A model generated the notes under the pieces. That model searched no databases and was not told the origin of the DNA. It saw nothing but the letters and a program-made list of their open reading frames with translations. The position numbers were made by a program, and so were the translations under genes. Of a DNA stretch of 9,418 nt, positions 1 to 6,527 are shown in pieces. The stretch comes from an uncultured Eubacterium sp. Its GTDB lineage: Bacteria; Bacillota; Clostridia; Eubacteriales; Eubacteriaceae. The stretch is taken from positions 1-9,418 of the forward strand of contig CACZTE010000131.1 of NCBI GenBank assembly GCA_902784045.1, written 5' to 3'. Each line of letters starts with the position of its first letter. The stretch's first letter is position 1.

Positions 1-84
1 GTTTGAAGCGTCAACGCGCCGATCATCGAGATCAGGTTTAACGTTCATTTGATTTTTTAATGGCTGTCCCGACGTCGGGCGCCT
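1..84. other. Unassigned window edge with GC palindrome
   Basis: No gene can be called here with confidence. On the minus strand, downstream of hprK, an ATG at position 48 opens a frame that runs off the edge (MNVKPDLDDRRVDASN), but no Shine-Dalgarno sequence precedes it. On the plus strand two frames enter from the edge and stop at about 39 and 53, so a convergent gene could also end here. Positions 68-79 hold the perfect palindrome CCCGACGTCGGG. On the plus strand it is followed by a T-rich stretch that is really the Lys-rich end of hprK, so it may act as a terminator for a gene arriving from the left. On the minus strand no T-run follows it. Confidence 0.3.
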
Positions 85-1047
85 TTATTTGTTTTGTTTA
101 CGCTTGCGTGCGACGGCTTCATTATGCTTGGCAATATTATCCACAAAAATCTGAGCGGAACGAACGCCTTCCTCTTTCATGCGGTTATTGATTGCCGCCG
201 TCTCGATAATCGCGGCCAAATTTCTGCCGCCGGATACGGGAATGGTCACCAGCGGCACATCCACGCCGAGAATATCCGTGGTTTCCTCATCCAGGCCCAG
301 TCTATCATAGGGAGAATGCTCGTTCCAATTTTCCAGGCGGATGACCATCTCAATGGGAACCGCGCTCTTGACCGATTGGGCGCCGTAGAGCATCCGGACA
401 TCGATAATGCCGATCCCCCGCACCTCCATATAGTAGCGCAGCATTTCCGGCGCTTCGCCCATCAGCATGTTGCCGTGGCGTCTGGTAATATTCACAACAT
501 CATCGGCGATAAAGCTGTTGCCGAGCTTAACCAGTTCCAACGCCGTTTCGCTTTTTCCGATACCGCTGGCCCCCATGATGACGACGCCGACACCGTGAAC
601 CTCCACCAGCACGCCGTGAATACTGGTCTTCGGCGCCGTTTTCGCGTCAATATAATCCACCAGACGGTAGATGAGCGAATTGGTTTTCTCCTTGCTCTTA
701 AAGACAATGCGGTGATATTTTTTGGCGTATTTGACAAAAATATCCGCCTGAGGCAAATCCCAGCACACGACAAAACACGGGAAATCCTTGGCGAAAAAAT
801 CCTCGATGCGCTTTTCCCGCAATCGGGGATCGAGACTCATCAAATAGGACATCTCTACCTTGCCGATCATTTGAATACGGCTTTCGTCAAAGTATTCATA
901 ATAGCCGTGAAGCTGAAGGCCGGGCCTGTTAATGCCCGCGTCGAATAAATCAAAATCACGCTTTTCACAATAAAGAATTTTCAATTCCAATACGGAACAG
1001 AATTCTTCAACGTCTATTGTGCATAACGGTTCCTTATGATTGCTCAC
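85..1047 (-). CDS. hprK: HPr kinase/phosphorylase (HprK/P)
   Basis: Cytoplasmic enzyme that phosphorylates Ser46 of HPr, the phosphocarrier of the sugar PTS, and also removes that phosphate; P-Ser-HPr works with CcpA in carbon catabolite repression. The protein has 320 residues, normal for the family. It has a variable N-terminal domain (to about 130), then the kinase domain: conserved His144, P-loop GASGIGKS at 159-166 with Lys165, the Asp pair 182-183, the family signature EVRGIGIID at 208-216, and Arg249 in the SPYDRL segment. The motif usually written PVRPGRN appears as PVSGGRN (270-276). The frame stays open to 1158, but the GTG at 1047 is chosen because AGAGGA lies 5 bases upstream and family homology begins there. 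The start overlaps the uvrC end by 14 bases, so the two are probably one transcript with coupled translation. Confidence 0.95.
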   Translation of the reverse strand: MSNHKEPLCTIDVEEFCSVLELKILYCEKRDFDLFDAGINRPGLQLHGYYEYFDESRIQMIGKVEMSYLMSLDPRLREKRIEDFFAKDFPCFVVCWDLPQADIFVKYAKKYHRIVFKSKEKTNSLIYRLVDYIDAKTAPKTSIHGVLVEVHGVGVVIMGASGIGKSETALELVKLGNSFIADDVVNITRRHGNMLMGEAPEMLRYYMEVRGIGIIDVRMLYGAQSVKSAVPIEMVIRLENWNEHSPYDRLGLDEETTDILGVDVPLVTIPVSGGRNLAAIIETAAINNRMKEEGVRSAQIFVDNIAKHNEAVARKRKQNK

Positions 1048-2920
1048 TGTTTTCCTCTTTCTTTTGCTTTTCGAAATAAGAGACCACCGCTTCAGCGGAG
1101 CGGCTGTCCATTTCCGGAATCTCCGCGATTTCTTCAAGGGCGGCTTTTTTGATTTCATCCAGCGTGCCGAAGGCCCGCATCAGCGCTGCCCGCCTTTTCG
1201 GCCCGACGCCGGGAATATTCTCCAGTTCCGATGAAAACATCCCTTTCTGCCGCAATGTCCTGTGATAGCCGATGGCATATCGGTGCACTTCCTCGGAAAT
1301 CTCGTTGAGAAACGAATAAACCGGCGTGCCGTATTTGACGACGTATTCCTCGCCGTGGTAGACCACCCCGCGAAGGGTGTGTTTATCGTTTTTCACCAAA
1401 CCGCAAACGGCAATGTTAAGCTCGGGATACATCGACAAAATCGACTCCGCGGCCTCGACGTGCGTTTTCCCTCCGTCAATCATGAAAACCTCCGGAAAAG
1501 GCAAAAAACCCGCGGTTTTCTCCGGCGCCTCCGCGTTTTTTTCTTTTAAGCCGCGTTCTATACGCCTGAAAATCATCTCCTGCATGCTGCCGTAATCGTT
1601 CTGGCCTTCCACAGTTTTGATTTTAAACCGTCTGTAAGCCTTGGGCGCCGCTTTGCCGTTTTCAAAAACGACCATGCCGCCCACGTTATCGCTGCCCGAA
1701 ATATTGGATATATCATAGGCTTCCACCCTTTCGGGCACATGGTCAATGCGAAGCAAATCCTTTAATGAATCCAGGCGGCTTTTTTTGCGGGATTCTCTTT
1801 CGCTTTCCATCCGGAGATATTGTTCCAACGTCAGCTCCGCGTTTTTCGTAACCATCTTAATCAGCGCCGCTTTTTTGCCTTTTTGAGGAACGACAGCGCG
1901 CACTGTTCTGCCGGCGCTCTCCGACAGCCAAGCCGTCACGCTTTCTCCTTCATCGGCGAGCATCGGGCACATCAGCACAATTTCCGCCGGAACAAAAGGC
2001 GCGTTGCCGTAATACTGCTTGACAAAGGCCGTGATGATTTCACTGTCCGAGCGCTCCGCCGCGCCTTCCATCATCATCTGACGGTTGCCCAAAAGCTTGC
2101 CGTCCCGCACATTAAAGGCCAGAACACAGGCTGTGTCGTCCTTTTTGGCAAAAGCGATGATATCCTGATCCCGGGTATTATCGCTGTTCATTTTCTGTTT
2201 TTCAACGACAAAACGGATGCCGTTGATTTGATCGCGCAATTTAGCGGCCGTCTCAAAATCCATTTTTTCCGCCGCCGCTTGCATCTTAAGCGTCAGCTGT
2301 CCAACCAAATCTTTATCCCGTCCCGACAAAACGGCGAGGACGGCATCAACATTTTTCCTGTAATCCTCAGCCTTGATCTTGCCGGTGCAAGGCGCGCTGC
2401 ATTGCCCGATATGATAATTGAGACAGGGTCTTCCCCTAACAGTACCGTAGGCCACCTTGCGGTTGCACCGTCTGAGCGGATAAACTTTTAACAGCGCCTC
2501 AATGGTCTGTTTCACTGCCGTGCTATTGGTAAAAGGACCGAAATATTTGCCGCCGTCCCGCTTGTGATTGCGCGTCATCAGAATTTTGGGATAATCATTG
2601 CCCGTTGTTACTTTAATATAAGGATAACTTTTGTCATCCTTCAGCATGATATTATATCGGGGGCGGTGCTCCTTGATTAAATTGCATTCCAAAATCAGCG
2701 CTTCGGTCTCGGTATCGACAACAATGGTTTCAATGCGCTCAATATGCTTGACCTGGGCTCTGGTTTTCGGCGCCAGGCGCTCCGGACTCTGAAAATACTG
2801 TCTGACCCGGTTAAACAGGTTTTTGGCCTTGCCCACATAAATGATGTCGCCGGCTTTATTGTACATTTTATAGACGCCCGGCCGTTTCGGAATATTGTTT
2901 AAAAGCTCAGTGTTATACAT
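1034..2920 (-). CDS. uvrC: UvrABC system protein C (excinuclease subunit)
   Basis: Nuclease subunit of nucleotide excision repair; it cuts 3' and 5' of the lesion held by UvrB. The 628 residues match the family length. The GIY-YIG domain (about 13-95) has G15-V16-Y17, Tyr28, Arg38 and Glu78, which match the T. maritima 3'-incision residues. Four cysteines (C152, C166, C174, C178) fit the reported UvrC Fe-S ligands. The UVR motif that contacts UvrB is at about 203-238. The RNase H-like 5'-incision domain carries Asp403, Asp482 (MIDGGK) and His546 (EEVHRYAI), and the helix-hairpin-helix pair (566-616) contains IPGVGPKRR. All catalytic positions are intact. The ATG at 2920 gives the expected N-terminus, but the 20 bases before it hold only a weak ribosome binding site. 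No LexA-type SOS box was found upstream. Confidence 0.97.
   Translation of the reverse strand: MYNTELLNNIPKRPGVYKMYNKAGDIIYVGKAKNLFNRVRQYFQSPERLAPKTRAQVKHIERIETIVVDTETEALILECNLIKEHRPRYNIMLKDDKSYPYIKVTTGNDYPKILMTRNHKRDGGKYFGPFTNSTAVKQTIEALLKVYPLRRCNRKVAYGTVRGRPCLNYHIGQCSAPCTGKIKAEDYRKNVDAVLAVLSGRDKDLVGQLTLKMQAAAEKMDFETAAKLRDQINGIRFVVEKQKMNSDNTRDQDIIAFAKKDDTACVLAFNVRDGKLLGNRQMMMEGAAERSDSEIITAFVKQYYGNAPFVPAEIVLMCPMLADEGESVTAWLSESAGRTVRAVVPQKGKKAALIKMVTKNAELTLEQYLRMESERESRKKSRLDSLKDLLRIDHVPERVEAYDISNISGSDNVGGMVVFENGKAAPKAYRRFKIKTVEGQNDYGSMQEMIFRRIERGLKEKNAEAPEKTAGFLPFPEVFMIDGGKTHVEAAESILSMYPELNIAVCGLVKNDKHTLRGVVYHGEEYVVKYGTPVYSFLNEISEEVHRYAIGYHRTLRQKGMFSSELENIPGVGPKRRAALMRAFGTLDEIKKAALEEIAEIPEMDSRSAEAVVSYFEKQKKEENSEQS
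1053..1058 (-). promoter_or_regulatory. Ribosome binding site of hprK inside uvrC
   Basis: AGAGGA on the minus strand, 5 bases before the GTG at 1047, lies within the last codons of uvrC. It decides the hprK start and rejects the longer open frame beginning at 1158, whose N-terminal 37 residues are only a Lys/Arg-rich shadow of the UvrC C-terminus. Confidence 0.75.
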
Positions 2921-3197
2921 TTTATCATTTCATCGTCAAAAGAATCATCCAAATCCAACGATTATCCTTCTTGTCAAAATCCGGTGCTGAGTCGGATATC
3001 CGTTTTACCGTTGTCAAAGCCCCAAAAAAGAATCTTATCTTTTCATTAAAAACAGTTGCGATGAACCTTTCTTTTGATATAATAAATAGCGAAAGAAAAG
3101 CTTGCATCCTATGCATCAAAAGATATAAAATAATATCTTAACGGGGTTATCCCTCACATATATTGATTCATCTCACAAAAGAAAGGAGTAATCCGTC
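2921..3197. other. Divergent intergenic region, uvrC / small ORF
   Basis: This 277-base region separates uvrC (leftward) from the 85-residue gene (rightward). The rightward promoter is at 3056-3083 and is listed separately. Further elements are visible. GTCAAA occurs three times, at 2935-2940, 2973-2978 and 3013-3018, which on the minus strand reads TTTGAC, like a -35 core. A 10-base palindrome CGGATATCCG lies at 2993-3002. The inverted repeat TGCAT-N3-ATGCA is at 3103-3115, and the 7-base AT-rich inverted repeat AAGATAT / ATATCTT is at 3120-3139. I could not place a convincing uvrC promoter: the two TTGACA-like boxes lack a -10 at the right spacing. The minus-strand open frame at 2925-3119 has no family resemblance and is not called. 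Confidence 0.6.
3056..3083 (+). promoter_or_regulatory. Extended -10 promoter for the 85-residue gene
   Basis: A -35 box TTGCGA (3056-3061), a 16-base spacer and a perfect TATAAT (3078-3083) preceded by TG one base upstream (TGATATAAT) match a sigma-A extended -10 promoter. Transcription would start near 3090, leaving a leader of about 108 bases. The inverted repeat TGCAT-N3-ATGCA at 3103-3115 lies just downstream of the expected start, where a repressor could bind. Confidence 0.75.
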
Positions 3198-3455
3198 ATG
3201 AGTGAACAAATCAAACATCACGGCACGGATACTGTCATATCCGATGGCAGCTTTCAAGTCAAAATCACACCAAAAATATACGACAACGGCTATACCCTCA
3301 CCAAAACGCGGGAAAACGACCCCCTGGACATCATTGAAATCCGGGACATTCGTTTACCCCTTTCAGAAAGCGAAATCGTCTCCGTTGCCAAAAAACTGTT
3401 GAAGCAATGGTACGATTCCGTTGATTTCTCACATTATAACATACAAACGGTCTAA
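3198..3455 (+). CDS. Small protein of unknown function (85 aa)
   Basis: I do not recognise this protein. It is very likely a real gene: it has AAAGGAG 9 bases before the ATG, an extended -10 promoter about 115 bases upstream and a terminator 10 bases after the stop, making a self-contained single-gene unit. The 85 residues contain no cysteine, no signal peptide and no membrane segment. The first half looks beta-rich, with alternating hydrophobic residues in FQVKITPKIY and YTLTKTR. An acidic stretch (ENDPLDIIEIRD, 39-50) follows, and residues 56-74 (SESEIVSVAKKLLKQW and on) probably form an amphipathic helix. The composition suggests a small soluble cytoplasmic protein. The downstream HAD gene is separated from it by the terminator, so a shared function is uncertain. 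Confidence 0.75.
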   Translation: MSEQIKHHGTDTVISDGSFQVKITPKIYDNGYTLTKTRENDPLDIIEIRDIRLPLSESEIVSVAKKLLKQWYDSVDFSHYNIQTV

Positions 3456-3464
3456 CGCAATACG

Positions 3465-3512
3465 CCGCGAATGACGATGATGCCCGCTTAGTTATCGCAT
3501 TCCGGTTTTTTT
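3465..3512 (+). terminator. Rho-independent terminator after the small gene
   Basis: The 5' arm 3465-3478 pairs with the 3' arm 3494-3505 in three blocks: CCG with CGG, GAATG with CATTC, and CGAT with ATCG. Single bulged bases at C3468 and A3474 interrupt it. The 15-base loop is followed by seven Ts (3506-3512). It begins 10 bases after the stop codon of the 85-residue gene and ends 32 bases before the HAD gene, so the latter depends on readthrough or on a promoter I cannot see. Confidence 0.75.
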
Positions 3513-3544
3513 GTTGAAGGCTCTACGAAAGGTCTTAAATTCAT

Positions 3545-4201
3545 ATGACATTCTATGAATCCGTCGTTTTCGAGATCGACTCAGTGCTTATTGACACGTT
3601 TCCCGCAATACGCTCACTGTGTATTCCTGAAAACGAAAAAGCATCCGGCAAAGTGATAGATGAAAAATTGCGCTCATGTCTCATGCGCCAAAGCACATCA
3701 TCTCCCTGGAAAAAAACCTTTGCCAACCGTCACGGTCTCGCCTTTCATCCCACTGTTACATTAAATGATGAGATCATCTCGGTCTGTCAGCCGTATGAGC
3801 ATGTCGCATCCCTGCTCGAAAGCATCAAAAAAAGCGGGCATTCCGTCGGCGCGATATCCACGTTGCCGGCACCCCTTATTTCCGAAATGCTAAAAAAAGC
3901 GAAGCTCACTTATTACGTTGACGCCCTTATCTGCGATGACACCGACATGGCCCGACCTAAAGACGCTCTGCTTGAAGACTGTTTTAAAACGCTTAAAGCC
4001 GCGGCGGACCGCTCGGCCCTCGTCGGCGCCTTTCCCTCCAGCGCTCTGGCAGCCTGGAAAAGCATGACCACTTTTTTCGCGTCGGCCTATGGCTTTGGAT
4101 TTAAGGACTGCGCAGACGCCCTTCGCTTTTCACCGTCTTTTACCGCGGTCTCTCCGGATGATTTTAGCAATCTCAAAAAGCATTCGGTTTTACTCTCCTA
4201 A
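3545..4201 (+). CDS. HAD-superfamily protein, probable pseudoenzyme
   Basis: The 218 residues follow the layout of phosphoglycolate-phosphatase-like HAD proteins: motif I, a C1 cap (about 20-80), then a Rossmann core. Motif I reads VVFEIDSVLIDTFPA (7-21): Glu10 (GAG) stands where the phosphate-accepting Asp should be, while Asp12 is kept. Motif II is VGAIST with Ser105. Motif III is ARPK with Lys139. Motif IV, normally GDSxxD, reads GAFPSS (161-166), so both metal-binding acids are lost. The frame is intact over a normal length, so this is not an obvious decaying pseudogene. A non-catalytic binding or regulatory role is the likeliest reading, but that is inference. The ATG at 3545 follows AAAGG at 12 bases, a weak spacing. 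The gene lies just after a terminator and no promoter was recognised. Confidence 0.75.
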   Translation: MTFYESVVFEIDSVLIDTFPAIRSLCIPENEKASGKVIDEKLRSCLMRQSTSSPWKKTFANRHGLAFHPTVTLNDEIISVCQPYEHVASLLESIKKSGHSVGAISTLPAPLISEMLKKAKLTYYVDALICDDTDMARPKDALLEDCFKTLKAAADRSALVGAFPSSALAAWKSMTTFFASAYGFGFKDCADALRFSPSFTAVSPDDFSNLKKHSVLLS

Positions 4202-4216
4202 AGAGACCGATTATCA

Positions 4217-4235
4217 TATAATCCGTTATAACGGA
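4217..4235 (+). promoter_or_regulatory. Candidate -10 box with overlapping operator-like palindrome
   Basis: The hexamer TATAAT (4217-4222) is immediately followed by, and shares one base with, the perfect 14-base palindrome TCCGTTATAACGGA (4222-4235). A start site would fall near 4229, inside the palindrome, a common place for repressor binding. No acceptable -35 box is found 16-18 bases upstream, so this may need an activator or may not be a promoter at all. Confidence 0.35.
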
Positions 4236-4354
4236 CTTAACCGTATCAGCTGCCGCGCCCATTACCGACATTGACGCTCAGATTCATTTATCATTAGCCA
4301 ACTGACTTATTTTTTAATGAGCCAAATGACGGACATCTTAAAACGACTAAAATA

Positions 4355-4391
4355 CCGGATGCGCCGTGAAATAAATGCGTCAGCGCACCGG
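4355..4391 (+). other. Hairpin in the malQ leader
   Basis: CCGG-A-TGCGC (4355-4364) pairs with GCGCACCGG (4383-4391), giving nine base pairs with one bulged A and an 18-base loop. No T-run follows, so it is not an intrinsic terminator. It is flanked by two copies of TAAAACGAC (4339-4347 and 4398-4406) and lies 44 bases before the malQ start. Confidence 0.5.
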
Positions 4392-4435
4392 GCAGTCTAA
4401 AACGACGGCAGTTTCTCACCACGAAAGGAACATTT

Positions 4436-5980
4436 ATGAAAACAATCGAATTTGAGCGCTCTTCCGGCGTTCTCATGCACATCTCTTCCCTTCCGGGGGA
4501 TTTCGGCATCGGTGTTCTCGGAAAAGATGCCAGACATTTCGTTGATTTTTTGTCGAAAAACGGCTTCTCCCATTGGCAAACCCTGCCTGTGGGTCCGATT
4601 GACGAATTTAACTCACCGTATCAAAGCGTTTCCGCCTTCGCGGGTAATCCTCTGCTCATCGATCCCGAAGGACTCCTTGCCGACGGACTTCTCACAGAAG
4701 ATGAAGTGGATGACGCCCGTTATGACGGCTCCCCCTGGATAACGGCCTACGAATGGCTCAAAGAAACCCGCATCCCGCTTTTCAGAAAAGCTTTTTCCCG
4801 CGCCGGAATCCTCGAAAAAGCCGCCATGGCCAAATACGCCCAGCAAGAGGCCTACTGGATTAATGATTACGCTCTCTATATGACTGTCAAAGAAAATCTC
4901 GAAGATGGCAGATGCTGGGCGGATTGGGAGAACACAGCCCTCAAAGAACGCATGACCGTTGAAATGGCCAAAGTCACGCTATCCTTAAAAGAAGAATTTG
5001 AATTCCAAATCTTTTTGCAATATATCTTTGACAAACAATGGTCTGAACTCAAAGCCTACGCGGGCGAAAAAGGCATAAGCCTCATTGGCGATATGCCCAT
5101 TTATGTCTCCCTCGACAGCGCTGACTGCTGGGCTCACAGACATTATTTCGATCTCGACGGCAAAGGCCGACCCAAAAATGTCGCCGGTGTACCCCCGGAT
5201 TATTTTTCGGAAGACGGACAACTCTGGGGCAATCCCGTTTACAATTGGAGAAGTCTGAAAGTACACAGATACCGCTGGTGGCTCAAACGTTTGGAAAGAA
5301 GTCTTGACCTTTTTGACGCTGTCCGAATCGATCATTTCCGCGCTTTTTCCGCTTTTTGGGCAGTTCCCGCCGGTGAAAAGACCGCTAAAAACGGAAAATG
5401 GATTCAAGGACCGGGAATGGACTTTTTCAAAACGCTGTTCAAATCCTTCAATTTTGACAAACCCCGCATCATCGCCGAAGATCTCGGCATCATCGATGAT
5501 AATGTTGTCAAACTTCTCGACGAATCCGGTCTTCCCGGCATGCGCGTCATGCAATTCGCTTTTATCGACGACGCGAACAACATTCATTACCCCCACAATT
5601 ATCCCCGCAACATGGTCTGTTATACGGGAACGCATGATAACAACACCCTGCTCGGTTATCTTTGGGATATCGACGAAACCCAAAGGCGCCGCGCTTTAGA
5701 CTACATAAACTATCAGGCCGGTCAATACGATTGGCAAAAAGGCGGCATGGACTGCACCGTCAATAAAGCGTTTCTTCGCGCATTATGGCAAAGCCCGGCC
5801 AATCTGGTCATCGCTCCGATTCAAGATCTTTGCGGTTACGGCGCCGACGCCAGAATGAACACACCGGGAAAAGCCGAAGGTAACTGGTGCTTTAGAATCA
5901 CGGAAGAAACCCTCGCCTGCGTTGATCAAGAAGAAATTCGCGCCTTAAACCGCATCTATTTCCGTCTGCCAAAAGCGTAA
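4436..5980 (+). CDS. malQ: 4-alpha-glucanotransferase (amylomaltase, GH77)
   Basis: Cytoplasmic enzyme that moves alpha-1,4-glucan segments between maltodextrins, releasing glucose and lengthening chains for phosphorylase. The 514 residues match the short GH77 form typified by Thermus amylomaltase. The N-terminus has SSGVLMHISSLPGDFGIG (9-26), and QTLPVGP (48-54) and SPYQSVSAFAGNP (60-72) follow. GDMPIYV is at 218-224 and the GVPPDYFSEDGQLWGNPVY stretch at 251-269. The catalytic nucleophile is Asp299 (VRIDHFR), the acid/base Glu348 (IAEDLG) and the transition-state Asp401 (TGTHDN). ARMNTPG (472-478) is near the end. All catalytic residues are present. The ATG follows AAAGGA by six bases. The gene ends in a strong terminator. 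No malP, sugar transporter or MalR-type regulator is in the window, so its pathway partners lie elsewhere. Confidence 0.97.
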   Translation: MKTIEFERSSGVLMHISSLPGDFGIGVLGKDARHFVDFLSKNGFSHWQTLPVGPIDEFNSPYQSVSAFAGNPLLIDPEGLLADGLLTEDEVDDARYDGSPWITAYEWLKETRIPLFRKAFSRAGILEKAAMAKYAQQEAYWINDYALYMTVKENLEDGRCWADWENTALKERMTVEMAKVTLSLKEEFEFQIFLQYIFDKQWSELKAYAGEKGISLIGDMPIYVSLDSADCWAHRHYFDLDGKGRPKNVAGVPPDYFSEDGQLWGNPVYNWRSLKVHRYRWWLKRLERSLDLFDAVRIDHFRAFSAFWAVPAGEKTAKNGKWIQGPGMDFFKTLFKSFNFDKPRIIAEDLGIIDDNVVKLLDESGLPGMRVMQFAFIDDANNIHYPHNYPRNMVCYTGTHDNNTLLGYLWDIDETQRRRALDYINYQAGQYDWQKGGMDCTVNKAFLRALWQSPANLVIAPIQDLCGYGADARMNTPGKAEGNWCFRITEETLACVDQEEIRALNRIYFRLPKA

Positions 5981-5989
5981 TCACCATTG

Positions 5990-6036
5990 AAAAAACCGTT
6001 TCCGGACCATTGCCGGAGACGGTTTTTCGGTTTTTT
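5990..6036. terminator. Strong bidirectional terminator between malQ and the 146-aa gene
   Basis: The 5' arm 5991-6005 (AAAAACCGTTTCCGG) pairs with the 3' arm 6013-6027 (CCGGAGACGGTTTTT) through 15 base pairs with one T-G wobble and a 7-base loop. On the plus strand the arm ends in five Ts, and six more follow after CGG (6031-6036). On the minus strand the A-run 5990-5995 becomes a six-T tail. It can therefore end both malQ and the leftward operon. Confidence 0.9.
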
Positions 6037-6076
6037 GTATTCTCTTTTCCTGACTGTCAAACGAAAAAACGCAAGA

Positions 6077-6517
6077 TTATGTTTCCGCGGCATGAAAATC
6101 CTTTTTCCGGTACAGCCGGCTTTTTCCTTTGATATCCTCGCTTTTAAACATCGCGCGCACGCCGTCGCTTTTCTCCCAAAGCTCACGCTTAATCCCGACT
6201 TTAAAAGGAAGGCGCATATTGCGAAAGCCTTTGATAACAAGCTCTTCCGGCGAATCCTCAAAATGACTGATAAGATCAATCGCGCCGATGTTTTTTTCGT
6301 CTTTCCCGATTAATATGAGTTTCACGGTGTTCACCGTCACATCGTCATAGCCGTCGCAGGTCAGCTCGATTTGTCCGCTCAAAAAAGCATGATCAGGCGA
6401 TAAATTGATTTCCCGATCAATATACGAAATATACAAATCTTGAGCGTTATATTGATGCCTGTGAAAAATGAATGATTTGAGCGCGCCCGAAGGATTTCCG
6501 ATAAAACTCGATGTCAT
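6077..6517 (-). CDS. Protein of unknown function (146 aa), second gene of reductase operon
   Basis: I do not recognise this family. The ATG at 6517 follows GAGGA by 7 bases. That ribosome binding site overlaps the TGA stop of the reductase gene 10 bases upstream, so the two are very probably co-transcribed and possibly coupled. The bidirectional terminator at 5990-6036 closes the unit. The protein has no signal peptide or membrane segment and only one cysteine (Cys54), so it does not carry its own iron-sulfur cluster. The middle (48-82) alternates hydrophobic and polar residues (GQIELTCDGYDDVTVNTVKLILIGKD in part), suggesting beta strands. The last 25 residues are rich in Lys and Arg (GKSRLYRKKDF). 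The position suggests a link with the reductase, but nothing in the sequence states what it is. Confidence 0.75.
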   Translation of the reverse strand: MTSSFIGNPSGALKSFIFHRHQYNAQDLYISYIDREINLSPDHAFLSGQIELTCDGYDDVTVNTVKLILIGKDEKNIGAIDLISHFEDSPEELVIKGFRNMRLPFKVGIKRELWEKSDGVRAMFKSEDIKGKSRLYRKKDFHAAET

Positions 6518-6527
6518 GATTTAGTCC

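Larger units (their letters stand above)
4202..4435 (+). other. Repeat-rich intergenic region and malQ leader
   Basis: No gene is visible in these 234 bases, but much structure is. TATAAT (4217-4222) abuts a perfect 14-base palindrome (4222-4235). AGCCAACTGAC (4296-4306) and AGCCAAATGAC (4320-4330) form a direct repeat 24 bases apart, with a T-rich stretch between them. TAAAACGAC occurs at 4339-4347 and 4398-4406, on either side of a hairpin (4355-4391). A clear -35 box is missing: TTGACG at 4271 has no good -10 at 15-18 bases. No clear terminator for the HAD gene was found, so malQ may be read from upstream as well as from its own promoter. Confidence 0.55.

Noticed and set aside
94..948. 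Long plus-strand open frame (284 codons) opposite hprK
   Set aside because: It lies wholly antisense to hprK, whose domains and motifs are complete; the composition (many His, Arg, Asn) is typical of a shadow frame.
1820..2491. Plus-strand open frame of 223 codons opposite uvrC
   Set aside because: Antisense to the fully recognisable uvrC and without family resemblance or ribosome binding site.
2925..3119. Minus-strand 64-codon frame upstream of uvrC
   Set aside because: No good ribosome binding site, no recognisable protein, and it overlaps the rightward promoter.
2921..3120. SOS (LexA) box upstream of uvrC
   Set aside because: I looked for a CGAAC-N4-GTTCG pattern and found no match.
4271..4297. 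TTGACG / CATTAG as malQ promoter
   Set aside because: The spacer is only 15 bases and the -10 candidate matches three of six consensus bases.
4330..4410. CcpA cre site before malQ
   Set aside because: The two TAAAACGAC copies have the central CG but miss several conserved cre positions, including the TG at the left end.
4985..5683. Minus-strand open frame of 232 codons opposite malQ
   Set aside because: Antisense shadow of malQ, whose catalytic residues are in the other strand.
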